Shown: positions 53,343-64,000 of the stretch, piece after piece
How the letters are laid out: each line of letters starts with the position of its first letter
Numbering within the stretch: the stretch's first letter is position 1
The notes under the pieces: generated by a model
What the model was told of the DNA's origin: nothing
The model's database searches: none
The model's input: only the letters and a program-made list of their open reading frames with translations
Translations under genes and position numbers: made by a program
Source of the DNA: Asparagopsis taxiformis
Lineage: Eukaryota; Rhodophyta; Florideophyceae; Bonnemaisoniales; Bonnemaisoniaceae
NCBI GenBank assembly: GCA_030407315.1
Contig: JALQPE010002477.1
Location: 51,087-115,086, forward strand
DNA: 64,000 bases
Direction: 5' to 3'

Positions 53343-54331
53343 CTATGGAACGAATATCTGTTCTGTCGAATTGATTGCATCATATTCGTGGGCGGATATA
53401 TTCTTCTTCTTTCGAATGAAGCTGGAGAGTAGTTCGCCACCAGAAATATAGTCGCGGAGGTCAAGGCATCCGTGACTTCCAACAAGCGGGAAGCCATCTC
53501 TACCATATTCATCGGAGTCTATCATTGTGCAGAATAGTGATTTTAAGCATATAGCTATCTTGTAAGAGGCAAGAATAGCTTCCGAATTGTAGCAGAGAAG
53601 ATGGCGTTGAGGGCATTGGCAGAAACTGGTGAGTAGTACCATTGCAGTGGTGAGGAAGGAGAATTTGGTCAGAGCTTTTCTTTGCTGTGAGGAACGAGAA
53701 GGAGAGGAGTCGGCCACAGAGTCTTTGACAGAAACTGCATAGATGACCTGAATAATGAGCTCCTGACAGTCGAGTGTGAAAGTATTGAAGATTCTGTCGT
53801 TTCCTTCATATACCTTGTTTGCTTCTGCACTGTTCCCGTACGCTCTAGCAGTGGTAGGAATAGAATCATTGCAACGAAGGGGAAAGTCGTTATTAAACGT
53901 CATGAACGATGCTTGATTACTATCTGGGGAGTTGTCCAGAATAACGGCGTCGAAATCTTGGTGAAGAAGAAAGAAACATGATTTGAGAAGTTCTTGTTTC
54001 AAAGTCTTTCTAGAGTTTTTAAAGAACTTTGTAAGGGCACGCAGCGCGGACGTAGCCAAAATAACGGGTCCAGTATCTGCTGCAGCGATAGCAAAATTTC
54101 TGGATGTCGAGGAAGAGGCGGGGGGGGGGGAGCTCGGATGGAGTCTCCATCGGTGCCGGTAGATAGTCGCTTCCGCTTTGAAGGAGGGAAAACGATGTTG
54201 TCTTCGTCGGTGGGCATTGCCAGTGCAAAGGCTTCAAGAAGAGCATGAGGAGGGAGGCGCACCCAGGCGGGCTTATCCTGAGTTGCAACGGTGGCGTTGC
54301 GGAGGGGGTAGCTGCGGATGGCTGTCGACAT
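53343..54331 (-). pseudogene. Unrecognised gene with a poly-C frameshift
   Basis: From ATG 54331 the minus strand encodes MSTAIRSYPLRNATVATQD, a Ser/Pro region with a nuclear-localisation-like SKRKR, and a proline run encoded by 11 consecutive C. After that run the coding-like frame continues one phase over (AADTGPVILATSALRALTKFF ... DFDAVILDNSPDSNQ ... IISGGELLSSFIRKKK region) and ends at 53343. One extra or two fewer C would give a single ORF of about 325 codons. Length variation in the homopolymer, or a sequencing error, are equally possible. I recognise no family. It is convergent with the interrupted gene at 40296-52618, and both may belong to one decayed element, although I see no shared ends. 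Confidence 0.45.
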
Positions 54332-54731
54332 GTTGAGGTCATCCTCTTCTCCAGGGTCTACGTTGCCGGCTTTACGTGATGTCGAGTCCTTCCACCTAAC
54401 GACCTAGTCGTTGGCCATTGAGAAGAAAGCGGAACCGACGATTGAGCGCTGGGCTTGAAATGAGGGAACGCTTGGACTTTGCGGAGTCTGCGGTAGTGGA
54501 AGAGAATTGGGAAAAGGACAGTGCAGCGAGGATCAGAGTTGGACAGGAGTCGGAAGGATGGGAGGAACTAGAATTGCTAGTCTCGAACGGAGCGCCAGTC
54601 CTGGCCAACTCCTTGACCGTGCAGTGATCCACGAAGCGAGAGAAGGTTCCTTTGTTGCTGAAAATGCTGTTCACAAGCTGACAGGAAACATGAACATTCC
54701 TACATGGGTCCTCAGCATTGGCGGCTGGAAC

Positions 54732-54836
54732 ACGTCTGTGTTTTCGGAAGTGGACGCGGACGTCCAGTCTCTCTAGTACGGGTCCTAGTTGGCCCCGAGA
54801 TTTACAAGAACAAATGAACGTCCGCGTCCGAAAACA
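54732..54836. repeat. Small foldback repeat, second copy of the GGACGTCC/CTAGTAC family
   Basis: The 48-bp segment 54732-54779 matches 36673-36719. Its GTTTTCGGA...GCGGACGT part recurs inverted at about 54817-54835 (ACGTCCGCG...TCCGAAAAC), so the block can fold back on itself. Further GATGTCCA/CTAGTAC units run to about 54950. Confidence 0.6.
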
Positions 54837-55073
54837 AAAAAAATTTTTTGGATGCGGATGTCCACTTTCTCTAGTACGTTCGGCGGAATACTAGGGCCCG
54901 ACATCCACTTTCTCTAGTACATACAGCGGGATCCTAGGACCCGACATCCAGTATACAATATATCAGCGAAAACCGGGAGGGAAGAAATTACAGCGGATGG
55001 TAAATTCAGGGCCCATATCGGACCGTATTTTATTCTCTCATTTACGAAACTGCTGGTATAGAATACGTCTCTC

Positions 55074-55270
55074 TAGAATAGGAAATACATATATGGTCAG
55101 AATAGGAAATAAATACCCGGTTAGAATAGGAAATACGTATCCAGCCAGAATACGGAATATATATATATATATATATTCTGGCTGGATACATATGTATCCA
55201 GTCAGAATACGGAATATGTATCCAGCCAGAATATGAAATACGTATCCAGCCAGAATACAACATACCTGTC
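55074..55270. repeat. 24-bp minisatellite with an inverted unit and TA core
   Basis: About seven imperfect copies of CAGAATAGGAAATACGTATC-CAGC. One unit is inverted around a (TA)n core near 55160-55178, giving a palindrome centred there (GAATAC ... GTATCCAG). Confidence 0.8.
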
Positions 55271-55611
55271 AGCATATCGTCGATCACCCATCTCCCTCAC
55301 TATCGCGTTCTCCCTACCATCCGAACGCCATGCACCACCATCCGCACATACTTCAAGAACCCTCACGACCTAGATTACAAAAAATCCGCTCCTTCCCAAT
55401 ACCATCCCCGCTTTCCTCGACACCACCCCAGCCCATTAAATCATCAAGACATCAAACACGAACATGGTCAGCAAAATCTTACACCACTTGAAACCCACTC
55501 TCACTTCTATCGTATGCCCCAAAATATACACATACCAGAAACACCTCACAGCTCCATTCTCCATCTTCCTAGATCCCTTTCTCACTCTCCTTGAGTCCTA
55601 CCGTTCCTGTT

Positions 55612-56045
55612 TCACCACTCCTGCATCACATACAAAACATTAACCCCAACAGTCAGATTGAAAACCAACGTTTCCCTCGCTACATACCCTGAGAACTCGC
55701 AAATGGACCTCTCATCCATCCTACACACAATACAAACCATGATCCAAAAACCTTGCAATGAATAATAATCATAGTCAGCAGTCCATATCTTCGCAAAGCA
55801 CATCTTGGCACTCAATGAAACTTACCTTCCGTCATCAACATTCCTGCATCATCTATACAAGATCAGAATCAACCACAACAGTCAGACTCAAAACCAACCT
55901 TCCCTCACAGCATACTTTCAAAACTTCACGTACCTCTCTTCCACCCTCCGCTCAATACACACCATGAGTCAACAGGCTTGCAATGAAAAATATCGCATCA
56001 ACGGAAATAGTCAGACTCAAAACCCATGCTTCCCTCAACGCATAC
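55612..56045. repeat. Imperfect tandem repeats of about 130-230 bp
   Basis: Three copies of a block containing AGTCAGA.T.AAAACC and TTCCCTC at about 55650, 55880 and 56008. The first two also share a 3' segment ending in TTGCAATGAA. This is non-coding by inspection, and C-rich on the plus strand. Confidence 0.65.
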
Positions 56046-56071
56046 CCTCGAGGGTAGAGGATGGAACGAAG

Positions 56072-56109
56072 GTACGTGCGCGAATCGTGATCAAGATTCG
56101 CGCACGTAC
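56072..56109. repeat. Perfect 15-bp stem-loop
   Basis: GTACGTGCGCGAATC, an 8-nt loop (GTGATCAA), then the exact complement. It stands just after the tandem repeat block. Confidence 0.8.
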
Positions 56110-56709
56110 AAAGCAAAGTCGGTCAAAGAATATCAGTCGGTGATGAGGGCGGAGTGGAGCCTGCGGCGTCGACCGGACAGCTTTCAGCGTCCGCTTAAGT
56201 CTTGCTGTGCATACTCGAAATCATCGCCGGCAGTGAGATTGAGTATGGCCCAAGCCATGGTCTCTGATTCCCCGAACAATGAGATCCGGATCGAGAACAA
56301 CGAATATAAACATATAATCATATATATGAGAATCCATTTGCTTTCCTTACATGATCCGTGGCATATCCGCTGTAAAGCACATTCAGATTCCACGAAGTTT
56401 GGAAATAAAAAAGTTTATTATTACAAATGAATTAATTGAAAATTCATCTCCCAGGGCAGTCGTTCGTCCTTCCATGCACACGTTTCCAGCACGCAATGTG
56501 ATGTAACAGTTGGAAATGATTGAACTCTCGGTTAAATTCCACCGTTGGGATGTCAGCTGGAGTGAGCACAAAACTACTACCCACAAAACTACGAACGAAC
56601 ACGTTACATTCCAAGTCTCGAAAGCACCACAAAATAAAATTGGTCGCATCTGGACGGCACAGTCTCCCCTGTTCAGCTCGCAATCCTCCCTTTTGCGTCA
56701 AAACTCGAC
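56110..56709. other. No gene seen
   Basis: 600 bp upstream of the Plavaka-like gene, likely its 5' region. No element terminus was identified. Confidence 0.45.
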
Positions 56710-59700
56710 ATGGAATGCAAGTATGAAGGATGCTTCTACTACTGCGTAGATGCTTATGCGCTCGCGCTGCATGAGCGAACGTGTCGCTACCGTTTCAACC
56801 CCTCTCCCAACATTTCAACAACGCTCGTGTCCCTGCCGTCACCCATGAGCCTGCTCGAAACGGCGACCATGATTCCCCGCAACCCAGCTCCTCAGACCCA
56901 GAATCTGGTCGTGCTTCCTCCAGCGACTCACCCTGTGACGCTCCACTGCCACCAACCTCAACCCCCTCCCGCGCAGACCTCCTCGTGCAATCCCTCGCCG
57001 CCAGTCTCACAACCCTCGAGTACAAGGCCGGCGCTGGCCGCGTGAGCGAAGTCATCACTATCCTACAAGACCCCGCATTCTCCCTAGAAAAGTTCAACAG
57101 CGCCGTTCGCACCGTAGAAGAATGTCGCCACGTTACCGCTTCCATGGTCGAAACACATTTCCGCACCGAAGGTTACAAGAGCCACATCATTCCAGACAAA
57201 ACTGGTAAGTACTCGGCACAGCTGTACCTCCGCGACCCAGTCGACATGCTCCGCAGGCAGTTAGCACTGGCTAACGACCAAAATACTCTCTTCCACCCCT
57301 CCCCACAGACCGCCCCAGACGGCACCGCAATATTTTCTCATCCCTACACACAGAATTCGCGAAAACGCTGCACCAGGTTACTAGACAGCGCGTGCAGCTC
57401 TCGGAAGATCTACAGGTCGTATGGGCAGAGGAAACTGATCCCACCGCTTCCTCCTTTGCCGGCCTCCTCCAAGTGTACTCCGACAAGAGCAGCACAAGCC
57501 TCAAGAGCTCCGCAATCGTCGCATACCCCATACACGTCACACTGCTCAACTTCTCTGCCCCCCTCCGTCGCCACTGCATCCGTACCGGCCTCACCATCGT
57601 CGGGTATCTTCCGTACATTGTTAACCCTTCATCCAACGCCTTGTTCGGTGATGAAATGCCGACAACCTCTAGTTCTGCTAGTCGCGCTCGCAAAATTGAT
57701 ATTCTTCATAAAGCACTCGAAAAAGTGTTTTCGTCCCTATCCACCGCGTTCTCTTCCGGGTTCCCCTGCACAGACTCCACTGCAACTGCCCGCCAATGCT
57801 TTCCCATCCTAGCCAATTATTGCTGCGACTTTCCAGAGGCCAAAGAGCTGTCTTGCACTCGCAACAGCACTACCACCACACATCCCTGCCACCGCTGCTA
57901 CATCCCCGCCACTCAACTTGAATCCACCGCGCCACACCAGCCCCGCGCCCTCGATGATACACGCTCTGCACGCCAAGAGAGCGCTCAGGAGCATACAACT
58001 GCTCCGCTCGAAGCTCTCTCCCTCCTCGAACAACACTCTGTCCTCGAATCGACCGCTCTTTTACCCACCAACAGTCCCCTAGACCCCTACAACATTTTCT
58101 CCTTCGAGCCTCTGCACAATCTCCACCTCGGCATCTCAAAGCTCATCAAACAGTGCATTGTCCACCGCCTCAGCTCCCCAGACCTCACCACCACCACTGC
58201 CTCCCATTCCGGGACACCTCGCACCTTCAAGAAGGTGAAAAAATCCATCCTCGCCGGCTCAAACAGCATTCTGTCCGCTATCGAACGCGACTACTACATC
58301 ACCGGTCTTCATGTCGACTTCTCCAAGGGTGAGAAGGGCACCAATTTGAACGGCCTCTTCACGGAGGACGGCATACGCGGCATGCTCGCAGCCAAAGACT
58401 ATCACCATGTCGACATGGTGTTCCCTTTCATCGCAGCATTCATTGACACATGCTGTGACGAAGTAGAGACAGCCCCCTCACTTCCATCTGCACGCAATAC
58501 TCTGACCTCGTCGCATGGGTCATGAAACGCGGTCGCAGCAAGCACTGGACTGCCGCCGAACTCGAAAGCCTCCAGAACTCCATTTCCTATTTCAAACAAT
58601 CAATGCTCTCCACCCTCGGCCCATTCCACACCACAGGTCTCAAAACTTTCAAGTTCCATCTTCTAGACCATCTTCCCGGTGACTTGCAGAGATATGGCGC
58701 CCCGGAACACATTGATGCAGGCCCCTACGAACACTCGCATCTTCTGTTCAAACAGAGTTATAGGAAAACCTCTCGAAGGCGCTCCACAGCCATGGAAGAG
58801 ACTATTCGCCACATGGAATTCTCCTTGGCCACTCCAACTGGTCACACCCCATCCAACACATTGGGAAACGCACGCATGATATCGCCCACAGACGGTGCAG
58901 TACTCGTTCGCGACGGATTCACCGTTGCACTGCACGACTTTGCCTCCCTGCTGCCCGATGCAACCCTCCTCGTTGCAGATATCGACGGACAGCCCGATCC
59001 TGCCACTCTTTTGCCTCTGCACAACTCCTCGTTCCCGTCTGGCACCATAACGCTATTCCAGCAACTCGGTGACACAGCTGCACAAGCGTTCCTCACCCTC
59101 GCTAGACTGCGCGCCACGGCAGAAGGCCCTCCAATACATGACATGGACATTTCCGTCACCGTGGTAAAGTCCGCCTACGTCATGGGAGGGTACGTCCCAG
59201 ATGCCGACGACTTTGACCCGCACAGTGGCATGCTTCGCCCCACAAACGTGTCGAGGCACAAGCAGCAGCGCGTCTTTGCAACTTCATCATTCGGCCCCGC
59301 AAAGAGATCGCAGTACTCCTTTGTCGTCATCTCCGGAACTGCCGATGACTACAGAACCATATGGGTAGGGCGCGTCCTGGCACTGGTACGCCTGCAGTCT
59401 CCAAACCTGTTTCAACCTGTAGAACTCGCTTTCGTTCAGTATATGACCTGCTTTGCCCCAAAAACCGCTGTGGAAAAATCACTTGGGTGCATTTGTTTAA
59501 AGTGGTCCACATGGGACCCGGACAACGGATCCGTTGACAGCAATGACACTGCATCCCACAGTGCAGGTGGTCCTTGGTTTGACCTCATTCCTGCATCTAC
59601 TATATCTGGCACCGTGCACATCGTACGAAGTGACTTTCCAGTCAAGCTATTTACGAAACAAATGCACTGGTCGACCACCGTTTCTATCTCAACCGCTTCT

Positions 59701-59823
59701 ACACCAACACTGATTACCAGTTCACAGATGATAATGAAGAAGAATAAATCTAAATCGCAGCACTCTATTGATAATGTAATACATGATAAGCCTTCTAGTC
59801 AACGTCACATTTTACTGCACTAA
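56710..59823 (+). pseudogene. Plavaka-like DDE transposase (CACTA superfamily), frameshifted
   Basis: Begins with a C2HC zinc finger (CKYEGC ... HERTC) at ATG 56710, then shifts frame near 56780. The next segment (to about 57360) has a disordered Ser/Pro linker and helical blocks. A further shift gives the core: CTDSTATARQCFPILANYCCDFPEAKEL, a CHRCYIP zinc pair, and the Plavaka/CACTA landmark EPLHNLHLGISKLIKQ near 58105. A third shift near 58500 gives the C-terminal half: LKTFKFHLLDHLPGDLQRYGAPE, PYEHSHLLFKQSYRKTSRRR and a carboxyl domain with FVQYMTC and DLIPASTISG. Four frames, each open over long distances, point to a recent pseudogene or a few sequence errors; introns could explain some shifts. 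The last transposase frame ends at 59823. Terminal inverted repeats were not found inside the window. Confidence 0.7.
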
Positions 59824-59856
59824 TTTCAACCATCCTCCATTACGCCAAAACTGTTA

Positions 59857-60400
59857 TCAGCAGTTGCTGCATGGCGCCGCTCCATGCCCCCATACTGTGG
59901 GGCATTGATTTCTACATTCAGGTTTTGCACTCAGGTGTCCAGCATATGGGTCAACGACGAAAAGTTCTGCGCCAATTAGTCCTTGCGCAATCACACAATC
60001 CATTACAGCACCCAGGTTTGACGTAATATGCGATTGAATCCAATCCTCGGACACTAGAACAAAGTGATGAGCAACGGTTTAACATCATCAACGACATGAA
60101 ACAATCCAGACCCCTCTCCGCTTTGCCACACTTCAAACAGCCTCTCTCGTCCACAGTACGCTTTGCAAACAACAATGCCGTGACTGTGCACTAGTTCCGC
60201 TGTTCGCTCTCGACAACGTCCGTTTCTTCCCTTGCTTGCGAGCCTTGGAGACAAGACATGCAGTACACACACCAATACCAACTAATTGCTGAAAAGCTAC
60301 CCCCACATATTGACTGTACCGCCTTGTAAACTCTCCTTCTCCGTGCACCTCCTTTCCCCTTCGGTTCATCCAAACACCCACAGTAGTCACTAGCCAAGCA
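59857..60400 (-). pseudogene. Decayed unrecognised coding remnant
   Basis: Overlapping minus-strand frames read sensibly only when spliced by eye: GVCTACLVSKARKQGKKRTL, then GIVVCKAYCGRERLFEVWQSG, then SEDWIQSHITSNLGAVMDCVI and GAELFVVDPYAGHL. A Cys-rich, possibly zinc-binding section followed by a hydrophobic C-terminus is visible. No family is recognised. It may be the tail of a gene belonging with the Plavaka-like or methyltransferase-SET element. Confidence 0.3.
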
Positions 60401-60927
60401 TCCAGGCGCGCCAGCGTAGTATGCTCGTCTCTATGTCCATTACTTATTCTGGTCGTATCGAATAACCCCTGAAGATGTCTAGCACATTCACAGCTACTCG
60501 GTTGTTAAACCATGCATCACCATTCACTTCCATTCGAAGCTGTCAGGAACCATGCCTTGCTGTATCGCAGCTCTGAGAACGGAGCCGTTCGCCACCTCCC
60601 CATATCCAAATCACCGTTGCTTTCCCGTTTCAAAAGGCTTCTCAGACGCTTCGCGCTTTTGATCCTCTCGCTCGTCATCTCAGCTCGCGTCGTCAGCATC
60701 GTGCATCTAGACATAATTTCGTGTACCCCAGCGAACCGAACAAATCTGTCCCTCGCATTACGCTTCCGTGCACTCCATCACGTCGGACAGTTTCTGCGTC
60801 CCTTCCACTTTCAATTCCTTGCTCCCCGCCACAGCCTCTTGACAGCACACACGCTGCTCCTCATCTGAAAACACAATCACACCACGGACTTTGACGCAGT
60901 ACGTGTCGCACCAAGTCATTCAGCAGA
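60401..60927. other. No gene seen
   Basis: Short frames on both strands, none with support. Confidence 0.4.
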
Positions 60928-62120
60928 TCACTCTCGTCCCTTACGAAGGTGTAACGAAGGTGTATACCACTGCAGATTCTTGATGATATAGCCCGGAGGG
61001 GTAGCAATAGATCCTACACCGTTTTCGCTCCAAAGTGTCCCTTCTACCGGCTCTACCTCGATGGTACGTCCAGTCCAACGTCTCTGCGTTTGTTCCGCTA
61101 TAGGGTCCAGCTCCATAGTCTCGTTCTTGCACCACTTTGTCAGGTTTTCCTCACCGCCCTAAGAACTCCAAGGTATTTCACAGGAAGGCTTTCTGTATTT
61201 TCGACTTACCGCCCACCGTGATCACTGATTCCTACCTGTTCTCGCAATTGCAGTAAGGCTGGCATTTTCCGCCTGCAGAGTCTTCACCTTAGCCTCTAAC
61301 GCAACTATCTCCGTGGTGAGCGCTTGTTTGCTATGTCCTGGCTAAACACTTTTTCCAGCTCCGCGATCTTCTTCTTCTGCGCATCTGATGCGACTCGCCA
61401 TTAAATCGATGGATTCGGCGGATGCAACCATCTCTGCCCTCACCGTCCCCCCATATCGCACGCTATCGGGATTATGATGTCCTCCATCGGCAATAGCCTG
61501 ACGTCGCGGGGGCGTTACGCGCATATTTGGCACCAATGACAGTCTGTTGTGACGAGGCCCGCACTCGGCTGCTCTCTCCCCTCAGTACCACCTGACCGCC
61601 GATGATAGTTGGCATCCGGTGAACGTTGCTCAGAACACCATCCCTTGCCGCTATCCTCGGGTCCCTGCCTGCATACCTGCTGGGGCTGATGTACTCGGCA
61701 TAGTTGGCGCAGTGGGGTCACAGCCTCCAGTGTCCCGCGAACCCCCCGGCTGGGACTCCGTCTGCAGCAACTCCGCATCTGCCAACCGGAGGAACTACCT
61801 TTGCCATAGCACTCTGCCGCAATTCCACATGTTTTGAGCCACTATCATGTCATCATCATGATGTTCACTGTCCCTGCGAGCACGCTTGCCTCGGTCAAGC
61901 CCCATCTCTCTCCGCGCGTTCTCCTTCTCACTTTCTCGCTGCGGATCCCCAGTTCTGCGCCGGTCCGTCTTCCGACTACCGGACCGCGGTTCAATGCTGC
62001 CGGTAGGCCAGACGCTTCTTCGCACGGGATTGTCGGGCACTCGATAATAGCTGCTGACCGGGTTTCTGGAGGCCCGGAGGCTTTGGAGCTTTCTTCGCAA
62101 TACGCGGCGGCATAATGAAG
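60928..62120 (-). pseudogene. Decayed ORF with basic N-terminus and coiled coil
   Basis: It starts MPPRIAKKAPKPPGLQKPGQ near 62115 and runs through a charged region (SEKENARREMGLDRGKRARR). It continues in other frames with NVHRMPTIIGGQVVLRGESS and a short leucine-zipper-like coiled coil (ALEAKVKTLQAENASLTAIA, near 61290-61240). It ends with ETMELDPIAEQTQRRWTGR and IATPPGYIIKNLQWYTPS at 60928. Multiple stops and shifts. The architecture suggests a DNA-binding or structural accessory protein of a mobile element; that is inference. Confidence 0.35.
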
Positions 62121-62774
62121 CTTTCCCCGAAGCGATGGAACGATTGAGTTCCACGAGATGCAAAAAAGATTGCTGTAATAGTGTCGGTAACCACAACGGT
62201 CTGCGATGAACGTTCAGGTCAAGTACCGGAGAATACGCCAACAGTCCAGATTGTATACGGTAGGCAGTCATCAACAGTATTTAATGAGGTACAATTACAG
62301 CTGTCGAGCTAGGCCGCGAGCACCCCTATGTCCGGAAGACCCTGATTTGAATTAAAATTTGGGCTATTCTCAAAAACATGCACATGTGAACTGTTTTTGA
62401 GATGGGGGTGTGCCGTACGGCACAATCGACCCGCTGAAATCGATGTTTTTTGCAATATTTTTTTCTGCCCTGAATTGTAGAATTTCTGGGCTGGACAGCA
62501 ATGCAACTGAGCTGGACATCCACCGGGCGTCCATTTCAACTTGGTCTTGTATTTTGCATCTGCACGCATAAACGCAACCAAGCAGTCAGGTTCACTGCTC
62601 GGACGAAGTGCACCTAGAGTGTGAACGATTGGTTTTTGACAGGCGAGTACTGCTCAATAGGTTCACCCTGGACTAATGGTGGCTGGACATGCTGCATTAT
62701 ATGATATACTTCAACTCTGGAACGTAGCTTTATTTGTAGTCGAAATGAAAACATCTTTCGTGACCCTAATCCAT

Positions 62775-63986
62775 GCTCTAAACGCTGTCCCATAATGACG
62801 TAGAGCTCCTGCCCTGGACGGATATCGCGGATTGCACGTACTAACGATGATCTTCGGATTTTCTAGGTCCTGGCCTTGGCTTCTTCCCCGTCGAACCGCT
62901 GCTGTAGTTCTCGACAAACTCGACGTTGGCCTCCGCCTGGTGTCTTCCGCCGGAGTGTCCTCACCTCGCAAATACCGCGGGTCGTTGATGAACTGCGCCG
63001 AACAGAACGGAGCCGGAACAATCCAAATTGGATGCTCGATGTTTTCGTCGTCCTCCGCCGTTGCATACAGCTTGATGGCATACATCAAGAATGTTTCCTT
63101 CGTTATCGCCATGTGACCCTCTCCGTACGCGAACCTCATCGACTCCTTGCTCATATCAAGTAACACAACAGTTCCGTAGTATGCAACATACTTCGTCGCC
63201 AACATTAAATGTCTGTTCAGCGAAGAGCCCTCTTCCTGCATTTGGATGCTTAATCAGCGATGGTCGAACGCTCAATTTTTTGGCAACACAATCGTGTGCC
63301 CGCATCACGCGAGGTTTTCAGTTTGCAACCAGCGGCGCAGGAAGGTGGCCAATAATGTACCGTTTTTCCATATGCTCGTGCGACGCAATCGACTCTGGGC
63401 ACAGCTGCCAGAGGTACTGCGAGTATATTTCGGGAACCTCTGTACAGGGGAAGGCCAGGTGGGGGTTCGATGATCCTGCGTTCCCTCTGTGTACGCATCG
63501 TGACAGAGGGGGACGCCACGAACTTCTCAGCACTCTGTTTCGCTTCTGTCGTGACCCTCATGTCAGTGTTGTTTGAAGAATTACACGTGACATGACTGCA
63601 CACAGCTTTGGAAGCGATCGTGCCACACACAATTTGTCCATGTCACTGCCGACGAAAACACGGTGCTCAGGCAAAGCTCATAGCTGCTTTTTCCGTTGCG
63701 AAAGTGCCAGAGAATGGATCGACAACAATATCACCAGGCTGTGAATGCTGGCTGATCAACTCATCATGAGAGCGACGCTCTTCTGCTCTGCACGAACTCT
63801 GACGTAGCACCGGTTGTGCTCCTTGTTCGCCACACCATCTTCGAATCGATGCGGGCTATTGATGGTGACGTGTTGCACCACGCCGGGTACGTGCCTCCAT
63901 GTATCCGTGTTCCTATAGGCCACCATCTCGCTTCCAGTCTTGAACGGAACACCTCGCTTCCAGAAGTGGATAGCGACCTCTGCCAT
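62775..63986 (-). pseudogene. Beta-class DNA methyltransferase fused to a SET domain, partial
   Basis: Minus strand. The first frame (63986-63780) reads FKTGSEMVAYRNTDTWRHVPG, similar in position to the segment before motif I in such enzymes. A shifted frame carries the S-adenosylmethionine motif GDIVVDPFSGTFATEKAAM (near 63720-63680), and another carries EHRVFVGSDMDKLCVARSLPKL. Downstream is a SET domain scattered over frames: KHPNAGRGLFAEQTFNVGDEV (63250-63190), YYGTVVLLDMS, IVPAPFCSAQFINDPRYL (near 63010), ANVEFVENYSSGSTG (near 62930), IRDIRPGQELYV and HYGTAFRAW (62840-62775). SET domains methylate protein lysines. The catalytic DPPY motif would lie beyond the window's right end. At least five frameshifts plus a TGA make it inactive. 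Fusion is inferred from order and from one shared frame across the junction. Confidence 0.6.
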
Positions 63987-64000
63987 GGTTCATGCGTTGG

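Noticed and set aside
60512..60868. 118-codon plus-strand ORF
   Set aside because: No motif or neighbour support; likely chance in C-rich sequence.

Overview
The window looks like a transposon-dense nuclear segment of a multicellular red alga of the Chondrus crispus type. That assignment is inference. It rests on a small island of compact, nearly intronless genes (secreted copper oxygenase, organellar release factor, Golgi-type sulfotransferase) in a sea of nested Ty1/copia, Ty3/gypsy, piggyBac-like and other DNA transposons. No rRNA, tRNA or CRISPR array was found.

Layout: 1-3115 shows no gene. 3116-4847 is a decayed copia pol fragment (minus). 4848-20811 is a 16-kb unit bounded by 1.75-kb inverted repeats. 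Inside it two genes diverge: a ParB-like/DNA-methyltransferase fusion (minus) and a DUF7869-type DDE transposase-like gene (plus). An apparently intact, very young copia element (6936-12131) sits inside the methyltransferase gene. From 20812 to 27144 lies a piggyBac-like transposase gene (minus), cut by a second, decayed copia (21221-25955, TSD AAAAC). 27590-28450 is a dense array of tiny hairpins with 3-nt loops.

29885-34532 is the only clear host-gene island, all on the minus strand: an AA15-like lytic polysaccharide monooxygenase, a C12orf65/MTRFR-like release factor with one 77-nt intron, and a sulfotransferase. 34533-40295 is non-coding, with more hairpin-rich repeats, an inverted-repeat pair (about 37060-37560 and 38405-38890) and a 90-nt foldback. 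40296-52618 is an unrecognised gene with a Tudor-like N-terminus, split in frame by an 11-kb chromodomain gypsy element (40616-51703, TSD ATCAT). That element also carries a 934-codon antisense ORF. 53343-54331 is another unrecognised gene, with a poly-C frameshift. Minisatellites and hairpins follow. 56710-59823 is a frameshifted Plavaka-like (CACTA superfamily) transposase. The right edge holds decayed minus-strand ORFs, including a methyltransferase-SET fusion pseudogene (62775-63986).

Recurring theme: several unrelated mobile elements here carry DNA- or chromatin-directed modules. These are a ParB-methyltransferase, a methyltransferase-SET fusion, a Tudor-like domain in copia pol, a chromodomain in gypsy integrase, and possible SH3/Tudor-like N-termini in the piggyBac and interrupted genes. 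The ParB-methyltransferase/DUF7869 unit with long inverted repeats is the best candidate for an undescribed system.
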